Assembly: GCA_037190805.1 (NCBI GenBank)
Contig: JBBCJR010000007.1
Location: 1 to 64,000 of the forward strand
Length of the DNA: 64,000 nucleotides
Source of the DNA: JBBCJR01 sp037190805
Lineage (GTDB): Bacteria > Pseudomonadota > Alphaproteobacteria > Sphingomonadales > Sphingomonadaceae
Direction of reading: 5' to 3'
Position 1 is the stretch's first letter. Each line of letters begins with the position of its first letter. The notes beneath the pieces are model-generated. The model was not told the DNA's origin, ran no database searches, and worked only from the letters and a program-made list of their open reading frames with translations. The position numbers and the translations under genes are program-made. Below are positions 53,473 to 63,800 of this stretch, piece after piece.

Positions 53473-53585
53473 GGGACGACCAACGCTTGGAACCGGGCTC
53501 CCAGTCCAGTCAATTAACCCCACCGCGGTGTATGTGACTCATTGTCCGTGGACCTGTCGTCGTCGCTGGCTGACTGATCCGCATC

Positions 53586-53798
53586 ATGGAGATCGGAACG
53601 ATCCTGGGTGCGAATGTCCGCCGGCTGCGCCGGGCGCAGGGGCTTGGCCAGGAGAAGTTCGCACTGATGAACGGGATCGACCGTACCTATATCAGCGGCA
53701 TCGAGCGCGGTCGCCGCAACCCCACCATCGCCATTGTCGCCAAGCTCGCTGAAGCCCTGAACGTCGCGCCGCATCAGCTGTTGATGCCGCCGCCCTGA
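53586..53798 (+). CDS. Small XRE-family transcriptional regulator
   Basis: 70 residues, a single helix-turn-helix domain: IGTILGANVRRLRRAQGLGQ, EKFALMNGIDRTYISGIERG, RRNPTIAIVAKLAEALNVAP. This is the typical stand-alone Cro/C1 type found in restriction-modification controllers, toxin-antitoxin units and mobile elements. Its partner is not obvious; it converges on the 53810-55098 membrane gene pair with 11 bases between stops. It probably regulates its own promoter. No clear RBS is visible before the ATG. Confidence 0.85.
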   Translation: MEIGTILGANVRRLRRAQGLGQEKFALMNGIDRTYISGIERGRRNPTIAIVAKLAEALNVAPHQLLMPPP

Positions 53799-53809
53799 GA
53801 GCGGCGGAT

Positions 53810-54805
53810 CTACGCTGGGTCATCGAGACCCGCGACCTTGGCATTGATGATCTCGCAGCCGGAGCGGGCGGCCTGATCGCGGATGAAGCCCATGTTGACG
53901 TCCCGAAGCTTGCGGGTTTTGCCCTTGGGGAAGGGTTCGAAGATCGTCTTGCTGTTGCTGTCAATCTCGGTGCCCGACGGGGCGCTATGGACGCATTTGA
54001 TGGTGACGTCTTTGAGGTCGATGCGGGCATCGTTGCGGATGGTGAAGTCGGCCATCATGATCGACCCGAAGCCACTCTTGTACCAGCTGTGCGTGACCAG
54101 GGTCAGGCCGCGCTTGGGATCATCGAGCACCGCCTGATCAAAGGCCATCTCCTCGTCGATCTGCGCCAGCGTGGTCGCATAGCCTTGGTTCGCTGGCGCG
54201 AGCTCGGTCAGCTGCTGATAGATGGCGCGTTTGCGCTTGCCGCCGACACCGTCCTTCAGCTCCGTCAGCAACGCCTCGATTTGACGCTGGTTGGATTGTT
54301 CCTTCAGGACGGCAAGCCGCTGGGCTTCGGCCTGCTTAGCCTCATCCTCAGCGGCCTTCTGCGCCGCCTCACGGATGGCCAGCTGGCGTCGCCGCTCGGT
54401 CTCCACCGCTGCCAATCGGCTATCCAGCTTGGCGAGGGCGGCAAGGGTGTGATCATCGGTGGCGCTCAGTCGCCGTTGCTGCTCGGCTGGATCGGTTTTG
54501 CCCAGGGCGACGATCTTGCGGGCCTCCTCGTCCGGATCGACAGAGACCTTGCCCGACATCATGCCGAACGCGAGCAACAAGGTGATGCCGCCGGTCCAGA
54601 TCAGGAGACGCCTTGTGCCTTGCGGCGAGTAGGCGAGCAGCTGGAACGCGGGCTGTCGCCGTTGCCAGATCAATAACCCCGCGCAAGCCAGGGGGACGAG
54701 CCAATAGGCCGGTCCCGCCACCGTCAGGGCGGCGGTGAGGACCAGAGCAAGAAACACCCAGACCAGCGCCATGACGATGCCGACAACCCTGTTGGCGACG
54801 CTCAT
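53810..54805 (-). CDS. Membrane protein with coiled coil and C-terminal beta domain
   Basis: 331 residues. Two N-terminal helices (VVGIVMALVWVFLALVLTAA; YWLVPLACAGLLIWQRR) and a third (RLLIWTGGITLLLAFGMMSG) are followed by a long charged coiled coil rich in Ala, Glu and Gln (RRRQLAIREAAQKAAEDEAK) and a soluble end domain with MADFTIRNDARIDLKDVTIK and CVHSAPSGTEID, a pattern like extracytoplasmic FxLYD-type domains for protein-protein contact. Family not recognised. ATGA overlap with the upstream small membrane gene (54802-54805) implies a shared function. Found mostly in accessory regions, probably plasmid or island linked (inference). Confidence 0.75.
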   Translation of the reverse strand: MSVANRVVGIVMALVWVFLALVLTAALTVAGPAYWLVPLACAGLLIWQRRQPAFQLLAYSPQGTRRLLIWTGGITLLLAFGMMSGKVSVDPDEEARKIVALGKTDPAEQQRRLSATDDHTLAALAKLDSRLAAVETERRRQLAIREAAQKAAEDEAKQAEAQRLAVLKEQSNQRQIEALLTELKDGVGGKRKRAIYQQLTELAPANQGYATTLAQIDEEMAFDQAVLDDPKRGLTLVTHSWYKSGFGSIMMADFTIRNDARIDLKDVTIKCVHSAPSGTEIDSNSKTIFEPFPKGKTRKLRDVNMGFIRDQAARSGCEIINAKVAGLDDPA

Positions 54806-55098
54806 TCCACGGTCTCTTCGACGATCACGGCCGGGCCGCGGGTGAACAAGGTCAGCGCGCCGAGGATCACCACCCCGGCCATCCAGATACTGATCATGAA
54901 CCCGCCGACGGCCATGGTGCCGAGGGCCGCACCAGCTTGTTCGGCGTCGGAGTGCGCATTGCGCATCACCTCACCGGTGCTGTTGCAGGTGACCGCCATC
55001 GCCGCGAGCATCACCAGATTGAAGAGAATGAACGCCCATTTGATCAGCGTTCCGACCGGGCCGCGCTTGCGAATCTCCCGGCGTATGACCTTGGCCAT
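54802..55098 (-). CDS. Small membrane protein, partner of 53810 gene
   Basis: 98 residues from ATG 55098 (MAKVIRREIRKRGPVGTLIK), chosen over the TTG at 55146; GGGGG lies upstream. Two transmembrane helices (WAFILFNLVMLAAMAVTCNS; GFMISIWMAGVVILGALTLF). The N-terminus is highly basic, so it faces the cytoplasm. Similar two-helix proteins beside larger coiled membrane proteins are common in Sphingomonas plasmids and islands, but I know no function. Translationally coupled to the larger membrane protein. Confidence 0.72.
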   Translation of the reverse strand: MAKVIRREIRKRGPVGTLIKWAFILFNLVMLAAMAVTCNSTGEVMRNAHSDAEQAGAALGTMAVGGFMISIWMAGVVILGALTLFTRGPAVIVEETVE

Positions 55099-55890
55099 AT
55101 AGCTTGTCCCCCTTGCTGTCGCGGCGGTACGCCGCGCGGTCAGCAATGCTCAACAGGGGCGGCAAGTCCAGAGAAATGTGACTCATCATCAACAAATTGT
55201 CGGGTGAGGCGCGCTGATGTGAGCGCTAACCGGTAGCGACCGAAATCCAGAAATCCGATGAGGCGTGTGGGTGCCGCGCTCGTCGGGCTTGATCCTCGGA
55301 TCTTCGCAGAGTGCAGCCACGCTAATCTGCCCTCCCACACTTGTTCATATTATGTTCTAAACGTTTGCAATGCGGAGGCGCCTTATGTGGCACGTCACTA
55401 CGACGAAAGCCCAATCCTCAAATCACAATCTCATATCTGAGTCATCACGTTAAATTGGAACATAATTCCAAATTTATGGATTTTCTTAGAATGAAAACAC
55501 GAATCTTTGGCAAAAATCTAAGAAAATAACAATTTCATTCCCGCGCATGTGGGCGGATAAAAAGTGGAAGGATAAGGGGCCGCTAATGAATATGCCCAGT
55601 GATGCGAAAATGCGCCGTAGGCTTTGCATCCCTAGCCCACCCGCCCAGCCAAGAGAATCGCCGAACGCTCACCTCCTTACCTCGAGCCATGAACGCGAGC
55701 TGTGGGACCATTCATTTTGCCTGATACGGGCACCTGACGATGAGCGTTCGTCGGCCGGGCCATGGGACCCCAAAATGCCGCCCGTGCAGGTGCGGATCGG
55801 CCTAGACAGCATGAGGCTGACGCGAGCGATGTTCCCAACAGCAGTTCGCCTCGCGAAACATCGCAAAATTGCTGATGGAGCCCCCACACC
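55099..55890. other. Long low-GC intergenic region
   Basis: About 790 bases without a supported gene. The core (55330-55560) is strikingly AT-rich for this window and includes the dyad TTGGAA-N5-TTCCAA (55455-55471). The last part (55560-55890) is GC-rich again with short frames lacking RBS, possibly gene debris. Likely holds the promoter and operator of the peptidase operon; the base composition suggests recently acquired DNA or a junction. Confidence 0.45.
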
Positions 55891-58122
55891 ATGAAGATTC
55901 GTGGAATTCTGATCGCAAACGCTGCTGCGATGGTTTGGGCTGCGCCGCTGGCCGCGCAAACCCGCGCCCTGGATAAGATTGAAGCGCAGTTCGACGCCGG
56001 CGTCAGCAGCGCCGATCAGATGGCTTGGCTGAAGGATATGTCGTCCGCGCCCAATCACTTGGGAAGCTCGCATAATAAGGCGAATGCCGAGATGCAGCTG
56101 GCGCTGTTTCGGCAATGGGGCTGGGATGCCCGGATCGAAACCTTTCATGCGCTGTACGCGACACCGATCTCGACCACCGTCGAACTGATCACTCCGGACC
56201 GCATCCTCCTGGGAGGTCAGGAACCGGCGATCGCCGCCGATGCTTCTAGCAGCGAGTTGGCCGACGCGCTGCCCCCTTATGTGGTCTACCAGGGTGACGG
56301 GGACGTCACGGGTGACGTCGTCTACGTCAATTACGGTATGCTCGAGGATTACAAGGCGCTGGCCCGTGCCGGCATTGACGTGAAGGGCAAGATCGTCCTG
56401 GCGCGCTACGGCGCGGGGCTGCGAGGGCTGAAACCAAAACTGGCGCAGGATCATGGCGCCATCGGCTGCATCATATTCTCAGATCCTGCCGACGATGGCT
56501 ACGCGCGCGGCGATGTCTATCCGCGCGGCGGCATGCGGCCGGACGGAAGTGTCCAGCGCGGATCCGTCGTCAATTTGCCGATCTACGCCGGCGACCCGCT
56601 GACTCCCGGCATCGGCGCGACCGAGAACGCCAAGCGTATCGCCCGCGAGGATGCGCCGACGATCCTGAAGATTCCCACCCTGCCGATGTCCTACGGAGAT
56701 GCCGCCAAGATCCTGTCCCGGCTCGGTGGCCGCTTGGCGCCAGCCGATTGGCGCGGGGCACTACCCCTAGCCTATCATATCGGCGGCAACGACAGCGTAA
56801 AACTGCGTCTCGCGGTTAAGTCGGACTGGAAGCTGACGCCCGTCTACAACGTGATCGCGACGATCAAGGGCCGGATCTATCCAGATGAATGGATTATCCG
56901 CGGCAACCATCGCGACGCATGGGTATTTGGAGCGTCTGACCCGTTGTCTGGTCAAGTCGCACTGATGGCCGAGGGCAAGGCGATCGGCGGACTGCTGAAA
57001 CAGGGCTGGCGGCCAAAGCGGACGATTGTCTACGCCAGCTGGGACGGCGAAGAAGCGGCGCTGTTAGGATCGACCGAATGGGCCGAGCAGCATGCGGGGG
57101 AATTGAAGGCCAAGGGCCTACTGTACATCAACACCGACAATCCCGCGCGCGGAATCCTGAAAGTCGATGGCAGTCCCGCATTCCAACATCTGGTCAACCA
57201 GGCTGCGGGTGATGTCACGGATCCAGCGACGGGCGCCAGCCTGCTCGCGCGTCAACTCGCCGCAGCCCGCGTGTCTGCGGGCGCAAAACCCGACGCATCG
57301 GTCCCTGCCACGGAACAGGCTAGCGAGATGCCTCTCGGACCTCTTGGCTCGGGTTCCGACTATACGGCCTTTACCCAGTTTCTCGGCATCGCATCGCTTC
57401 ATGTCGGCTTTGAAGGCGAGGGGCAAAACCGCGGCGTCTATCATTCGGCTTATGACAGCTATCATCACTTTGTGACGTTCGACGATCCTGGGCTGCGTTA
57501 TGGATCGACGCTGTCCAAGATGGTCGGGCGTCTGGTTCTGCGGGCCGCCGATTCCGAAACGCCACCGATGCGGTTCAGTGCGTTCGCCGATGCAATCGGC
57601 AGGTATGTTCGCGATCTCGATAGGTACCAGGCGGAGCGGCAAAAAAGCGACGTGCGAACGCGCGATCTCGTCAAGACGGGCGCTTATCAACTGGCGAACA
57701 ATCCAGATTATCCGCTGGCCGACCCGATAGTTGAACCGATCGCTCCCCTTGTATCGTTGGCACAACTTAACGACGCTCTCGACCAGCTTCGCGGCAGCGC
57801 GAGCGCATTCGATGCTGCCTATGCCCGCTGGGGCGGACAACTTGCCCCTGCACGCCGTGCCGAACTCAACGGCCTGCTGCGCAGCATCGAACAGTTACTG
57901 CTCGACGAACGGGGCCTGCCAGGGCGCGGTTGGTATCGCAACATGATCTCGGCGCCAGGCCTGTTCACAGGCTACGCCGCTAAGACGCTGCCAGGTGTGC
58001 GAGAGGCGATCGAGGAGCGGCGTTTCAGCGAAGCCGAAACCTACGTGGCGCGCACCGCCAGCGTGTTGCAGAGCTATGCTAGCCGGCTCGATCAGGCACG
58101 CATCGTGCTGGAAAAGCGATGA
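55891..58122 (+). CDS. M28 peptidase, glutamate carboxypeptidase II-like
   Basis: 743 residues. Signal peptide (GILIANAAAMVWAAPLAAQ), protease-associated domain (about 110-270, with VVYVNYGMLEDYKAL), M28 catalytic domain and C-terminal dimerisation domain (ARRAELNGLLRSIEQLLLDE). Zinc ligands are intact: His340 in GNHRDAWVFG, Asp350 in ASDP, E387-E388 in DGEEAALLGS, Asp in INTDNPARG and the last His in VYHSAYDSYHHF. Same fold as human GCPII. It removes C-terminal acidic residues from peptides or other substrates. Located in the periplasm or on the outer membrane. First gene of a unit with an acylase and a TonB receptor; its TGA overlaps an ATG of the next frame. Confidence 0.9.
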   Translation: MKIRGILIANAAAMVWAAPLAAQTRALDKIEAQFDAGVSSADQMAWLKDMSSAPNHLGSSHNKANAEMQLALFRQWGWDARIETFHALYATPISTTVELITPDRILLGGQEPAIAADASSSELADALPPYVVYQGDGDVTGDVVYVNYGMLEDYKALARAGIDVKGKIVLARYGAGLRGLKPKLAQDHGAIGCIIFSDPADDGYARGDVYPRGGMRPDGSVQRGSVVNLPIYAGDPLTPGIGATENAKRIAREDAPTILKIPTLPMSYGDAAKILSRLGGRLAPADWRGALPLAYHIGGNDSVKLRLAVKSDWKLTPVYNVIATIKGRIYPDEWIIRGNHRDAWVFGASDPLSGQVALMAEGKAIGGLLKQGWRPKRTIVYASWDGEEAALLGSTEWAEQHAGELKAKGLLYINTDNPARGILKVDGSPAFQHLVNQAAGDVTDPATGASLLARQLAAARVSAGAKPDASVPATEQASEMPLGPLGSGSDYTAFTQFLGIASLHVGFEGEGQNRGVYHSAYDSYHHFVTFDDPGLRYGSTLSKMVGRLVLRAADSETPPMRFSAFADAIGRYVRDLDRYQAERQKSDVRTRDLVKTGAYQLANNPDYPLADPIVEPIAPLVSLAQLNDALDQLRGSASAFDAAYARWGGQLAPARRAELNGLLRSIEQLLLDERGLPGRGWYRNMISAPGLFTGYAAKTLPGVREAIEERRFSEAETYVARTASVLQSYASRLDQARIVLEKR

Positions 58123-58238
58123 ACGAGCGCTGCCCCTATCCGGTTGATGAGTGTTGCGGTGCGCCCGTGACTCGAGCCGATCATCCAAAAAGTCCTGAGC
58201 TGAGGCGCGGTGACGGGCGGCAGTCAAAAAGGTTGACG

Positions 58239-60731
58239 ATGATACCAAGAAACCGCTCAGCCAGAGGTTTGCGCGCCGTGAAATGGCTGCCGGCCGCTTT
58301 CCTCGTGACAAGCGCCATGTCCGTGATGGGCGCAAATCCAGCCGAAAACCAAAGTGTTACCGTCGCACCCGATCACGATCCGGCATCGGTGACGATCTAT
58401 CGCGATGCGATGGGCGTACCGCATGTCGTCGCCGGGACCGCGCCGGCGGTCCTGTATGGGGTCGGATATTCGCTGGCTCAGGATCGGTTGGCGGAAATGG
58501 AATTGCGGAGGCGTGGCGCTCACGGAACGCGAGCGGAAATTCTGGGCCAAGGGTCATTGGAAAGTGACATCACCGCGCGCGAACGGGCACTACCGGCGGC
58601 CGAGCTGATGCGGATGTATCATGCCATTCCAGCCGAGCACCAGGCGATGATGCAATCGCTCGTAGACGGTATAAATCGCCATATCGTCGAAATCCGGCAA
58701 TCCCCAGAGTCGAAGCTACCGTACGAGTTCCGTCAATGGGGCATCGAGGCGACGCCCTGGACGCTGCTCGACTATCTGGCGTTCGTCGCCTCGGTGCCCG
58801 GCGACCGCGGCAGTCAGGAACTGCACAACATGGCGTTCCTCGAGGCGATGACCGCCCGTTACGGGGAGAAGATCGGCCGTGAGATCTTCGAAGACGTCGT
58901 GCCGATCAGCGATCCTGACAGCCCAACCGTCATTCCGCCCCAGGAAGATTTGGCATCGCCTCAGCCCCTGCCGCGCCCGGGCGATGCGTTTAAGGTCCGC
59001 GCCCGCGCCCCGCTCGACCTGCGTGTGGGCACGGGCCGCCCGGCGGACATCCCGCAGGAGGCCAGCCGCTGCCTGGTCATCGGGCCCAGTCGATCAGCGA
59101 CCGGCAACGTCCTGATGATGGAGTCGACCGGCGATGGACCTGAGGCCCATCTTCTGGGGGGCGGCTTCGACACCGCCGGCTTCAGTTTTCCGGGCTGGGG
59201 TGTCCCGTTCATGGGACGCTCGCTGCAGCATGGTTGGCTGATGACATCGGGTCAGGCCGACGCGACCGATATTTTCGAGGAGCGGCTTAATCCGGCCAAT
59301 CGCCATCAATATTGGTTCAAGGGTGCATGGCGGGACATGGAGGTCCGCCAGGAAATCATCAGGATCAAGGGAAAGCCGGCCGTCACGCAGGAGATCGCGC
59401 GCACGATCCACGGCCCCATCGTCAAGTGGGATGCGGCGAATGGCGTCGCTTATGCCGAACGTTACGCCCTTCGCGGCCACGAACTGGATAATTGGGTCGC
59501 CATCGTCGAAATGGCGCGTGCGCGCAACATCGAGGAGTTCCAGAGCAAGGGGATCGCGCGCGTCGCCTGGAACCTGGGCATCTGCTATGGCGATACATCC
59601 GGGCAGATCGGCTTCTGGGAGGCGGGATTGCTCCCCAAGCGAGCGCCTGGCGCGGACTCGCGCCTGCCCACGCCGGGCACGGGCGAGTATGAATGGCAGG
59701 GTTTCTTGTCGCCCGACGAGCGACCGCACATGATCAATCCCAAGCAGGGCTATATCCACGCGTGGAACAGCAAGGCAACGAGCTGGTCGCAGGAAGGTGA
59801 TCCCGCGCGGATCGGCAAAACGTTTCGCAGTTGGCTGGAAACCCGGTTTGCGGAGCAGAACGACAGCATTACGTTGCTCGACATGCGCGAGGCGAACCGT
59901 CAAACCGGCGGCGCATTCGGTGCGATCGACCTGACGCATACCTCGCCCGACTTTTTCGCGCCCTATGTCGAGCGCGCACTTGCACACAATTCCGACCCCG
60001 ACATCGCCGAAGCGGCAAAGCTGATGACTATGTTCAACGGACTGTACGAAGACCGGGACAAGGACGGCTTCTACGACAGTCCCGGCCTACCGCTCTTTCG
60101 TGAATGGCTAAAGGTTGCGCCCGACCTCGTTTTCGGCCCGAGCATCGGTGACTGGTGGCGCAAGGTCGATGAGGATCGCTATTTAAAATACCAGAGCAGT
60201 CTGTTGTTGCGTGCGTTTCAAGGTGACGAAGCTGGATTGCCGCTGCGCTATGATTATTGGCAGGGCCGCAATCGGGATGCCGTAATGCTCCAGTCGATCG
60301 GACTTGTCGTGAAGGCGCTGAAAGCGCGCTATCCCGGAACGCCGATGGCGGAATGGCGAATGCCGATCTTCTGGAAGTATTTCGATCCGTCTAAAAAATC
60401 ACCGGACAAACCCGCCACGCCTGGAGACGAGGTTCCTGCCCCTCGTCTGTCGGCCATCCTTGGTCTTTCGATGGCGAGAGTACCGGAAAATGGCAGCGAT
60501 TGGTGGACGGGGTTAATGGAGCTCAGCCCGAAGGGTCAGGCCAAGATTTATTCGGTCACGGATACGGGCGGACAAAATCGCTTCATTGATATTCACGGCA
60601 AGGGCAATCCGAATTTGTCCGATCAGACATGGCTGCACGCTAATAACGAGTTTAAGGCTATCGAAATGAATCCAATAAAGGTGAAGCGTGAAGCGGTCTC
60701 TACGGAGACACTAAACTATTCTGAACGTTGA
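58239..60731 (+). CDS. Penicillin acylase family hydrolase
   Basis: About 830 residues from ATG 58239 (AAAGG upstream), giving signal peptide VKWLPAAFLVTSAMSVMGA; the coupled ATG at 58119 would add 40 unlikely residues. Ntn-hydrolase of the S45 type made as a precursor. The alpha part has SVTIYRDAMGVPHVVAG and YGVGYSLAQDRLAEMELRRR; autocleavage is expected before Ser276 (ASRCLVIGPSRSATGN), the catalytic nucleophile. The beta chain carries GWGVPFMGRSLQHGWLMTSG and FRSWLETRFAEQNDSITLLD. Periplasmic. Known members cut penicillins, cephalosporins or acyl-homoserine lactones. Context suggests removal of an acyl group from an imported peptide. Confidence 0.88.
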   Translation: MIPRNRSARGLRAVKWLPAAFLVTSAMSVMGANPAENQSVTVAPDHDPASVTIYRDAMGVPHVVAGTAPAVLYGVGYSLAQDRLAEMELRRRGAHGTRAEILGQGSLESDITARERALPAAELMRMYHAIPAEHQAMMQSLVDGINRHIVEIRQSPESKLPYEFRQWGIEATPWTLLDYLAFVASVPGDRGSQELHNMAFLEAMTARYGEKIGREIFEDVVPISDPDSPTVIPPQEDLASPQPLPRPGDAFKVRARAPLDLRVGTGRPADIPQEASRCLVIGPSRSATGNVLMMESTGDGPEAHLLGGGFDTAGFSFPGWGVPFMGRSLQHGWLMTSGQADATDIFEERLNPANRHQYWFKGAWRDMEVRQEIIRIKGKPAVTQEIARTIHGPIVKWDAANGVAYAERYALRGHELDNWVAIVEMARARNIEEFQSKGIARVAWNLGICYGDTSGQIGFWEAGLLPKRAPGADSRLPTPGTGEYEWQGFLSPDERPHMINPKQGYIHAWNSKATSWSQEGDPARIGKTFRSWLETRFAEQNDSITLLDMREANRQTGGAFGAIDLTHTSPDFFAPYVERALAHNSDPDIAEAAKLMTMFNGLYEDRDKDGFYDSPGLPLFREWLKVAPDLVFGPSIGDWWRKVDEDRYLKYQSSLLLRAFQGDEAGLPLRYDYWQGRNRDAVMLQSIGLVVKALKARYPGTPMAEWRMPIFWKYFDPSKKSPDKPATPGDEVPAPRLSAILGLSMARVPENGSDWWTGLMELSPKGQAKIYSVTDTGGQNRFIDIHGKGNPNLSDQTWLHANNEFKAIEMNPIKVKREAVSTETLNYSER

Positions 60732-60811
60732 TATCGTTGATCTATTATTTTCTAATACACGTAATTTACTAAGAAAGAGGTAATATATCAATAAGATTTG
60801 GGGAATTTATC

Positions 60812-63800
60812 ATGACTCATCAAAACCGCTTGAAGCAATTTCACGGCGCGGCGCTGGAGTGCAGCATGGTTGCGCTGATTATCGGGCTGGCAATGCCGGC
60901 GTCGGCGGAGGCGCAGACGACCGATCAATCCTCCCCCGTCCAGGGTGAGCAACTTGCCAACGGTCTCGCGACGAACGAGGCGAGCGACGGGTTGGCCGAT
61001 ATTGTCGTCACTGGATCACGAATTCGTCGGACCGGTTATGACACCTTGCAACCGACGACTGTGCTGTCCAACGTGACGATCGAAAACCGCGCGGTCAACA
61101 GCGTCGCCGACGTTATGCGCGAGCAGCCGTCGTTCGGTACGCCAGGTTCGTCGCCAGTCGGGGACCAAGGTCGCGTCTCGGTTGGTCAGAGCTTTGTCAA
61201 TTTCTTCGGTTTGGGGTCCCAGCGCACGCTTACCCTAGTCAACGGCGCTCGCTTTCCTTCCGCCAGCACGCCGTCGGCTAGTGGATCCAGCCCGGGACTT
61301 CAGGTCGATCTCAATACCATTCCGGTGGCATTGATCGATCGGGTCGAGACAATCGCGGTTGGCGGAGCGCCGATCTATGGGTCCGATGCCATTGCCGGCA
61401 CCGTGAACGTCATTCTGAAAAAGAAGTTCGTGGGCTTCGATGCATCGGCGTCCAACGGGATATCCGACCGCGGAGACGCTAACAAATATCGCCTCCAAGC
61501 GACTTATGGTCTCGATTTCGCAGACGGGCGCGGCAACATCGTGCTCAATGCTGATTACAACCATCAGTCGTCGCTTCTATACTCCGATCGGGCGTTGACC
61601 GCCGAACAGTCAACGTTCCAGCCGCCGGAAGACCCAAATTCGCCGTACAACTTCGTCGTCGTGCGCAACAGCCGATATCCATTCGTCGCCGTGAGCGGCA
61701 TACCGCTCAGGTTCTACGATTACGCCTATTATGGCGGCGAGGCGCGCGATGCGGCGGGCGACATGGTCCAGTTCTCGCCGACCGGCGATCTGGTGCGGTA
61801 CGATCCCGGCACCCCCTCTGGCGACGTTAACTCGGGTGGCGATGGTATCAATCTGGCGCCGTTCTCGACGCTGCTTGCCAAAAGCGACCGCTACCTGGGC
61901 AACATCTTCGTCAATTACGAATTCCAACCATCGCTGAGGCTTCACCTCGAAGGCTGGTATTCGCGAACCGACGCGGTCGAACCCGCCAATCAACCTTTAT
62001 ACAATAGTTATTTCTTCCGCGGCGACAATGAGACCGATGCCCGGTTTGAGACGGGCCCGATCCCGATCCGGCTCACCAATCCTTACCTGACCTCGCAGGC
62101 ACGCGCGATATTGTCCGGGTCTAATGCCACCGATATCGATGGCGATGGCGTTGCTGATCCCATTCTCGATCTGGACGGGGATGGCGTGCCCGACACGCAG
62201 GGCTTCTACCTGGACCGGGTGAACCTGGATCTGACGGGCAGGAAGGAGGGCTATGTCAAGCAGGAGCTTTACAGGTTCCTCGGCACGCTCGAGGGGGATT
62301 TCAACATCGGCGATCGCAGGTTCGGCTGGAGCCTCACTGGCGCATATGGTGCCACCTCCAGCGGATATCGCCAGCGTGCCATACTGGTCGATCGACTAAA
62401 CCAAGCCGTCGATGCAATCACGAGCCCGGGGGGCCAGATCGTCTGCCGCGATGCCAGCGATGGTTGCGTCCCGATCAACCTCTTCACGGGATCGCCCGAT
62501 CCTGCGTCGGTCGCGTTTGTGACCACGGACATCCGATCCAGGACGAAGACATCGCAAACGCTGATTTCGGCCAATATGAACGGAGACTTGTTCGAACTGC
62601 CCGCGGGTAACGTTGGCATTGCGGTTGGCGCGGACTACCGGCGCGAGCATTCCTCGTTCCAGCCTGATGCGCTGTCTCAAACAGGCACCGTTCGCGGCGT
62701 TCCGGCCACGCCGGTAGCTGGCGGCTTCAACACCAAAGAAGTCTACGGCGAGACGCTGGTCCCAATTGTCAGTCCGACTATGGACATTCCATTTATCAGC
62801 AAACTCGAGCTGGAAGGCGCCATTCGATACGTCGACCACTCGCTGGCCGGCGGCGATATCACTTGGACTGCCGGCGGGCGCTATGCACCGCTCCAGGGCT
62901 TCGAGTTTCGCGGTAACTTCACCCGTTCGATCCGGTCGCCAGCGGTCACCGAATTGTTCCTTCCAGATGCGCCGATCCTCGCATTCGCCTCCGATCCCTG
63001 CGATCGAGCCTTCATAGGATCAGGCAACAATCCTGCGCGGCGCGCGGCGAACTGCGCCGCAGCCGGTATTCCGGCTGGGTTCAATTCGGATATCGTCAGG
63101 GGATCGCGACTGATCAGCGTTTCCGGCAACCAGAATCTGGCGAACGAACAGGCGAATGCGTGGACGGTAGGCGCGATCGTGTCACCGAGGTTCCTTCCCG
63201 GTTTCGTCGCGTCTGTGGATTGGGTAGACATCCGGCTTAAGAATGCCATCGTACAGCTCAACGCCACCAATGTGCTGTCCGCCTGTTATGACAGCGCCGA
63301 TTATCCGAACGCGCCTGTCTGCTCGAACTTCGAGCGCGACGCTGAGGGCCAGATTGCCAATCTTCGAACTGGCTTCGTTAACGCGGGTTCCGTTCAGTTT
63401 GCCGGTCTAACCGCCAACCTGACCTACGGGTTCGGCATCGGCAAACTCGGCAATCTAACGTTAGGCGCGAACTATCAGTACACGGACAAGCTCACCACGT
63501 CTGTCACGGGTTCGGATTTTGACGAAGATGCCGGCGAGATCGGAAACAGCAAACATCGCGGCGCGGCAAACATCAACTGGGAAAAGGACGGATTCAATCT
63601 GTTCTGGCAAGCTATATTCATCGGCAAGGCCCGGTTCGACAATAGCGATGCCCCCGGTTCGCGCGAGGTGTCGGGAGTCGGGAATTGGACCGTCTTCAAT
63701 GCCGCGGCAAGCTATGAAGTACAAAAGAATCTGCAGCTTCGGTTGTCTGTGGACAATGTGTTCGATCGTTCGGCGCCACGCAATTCAGTTGTCGATGATA

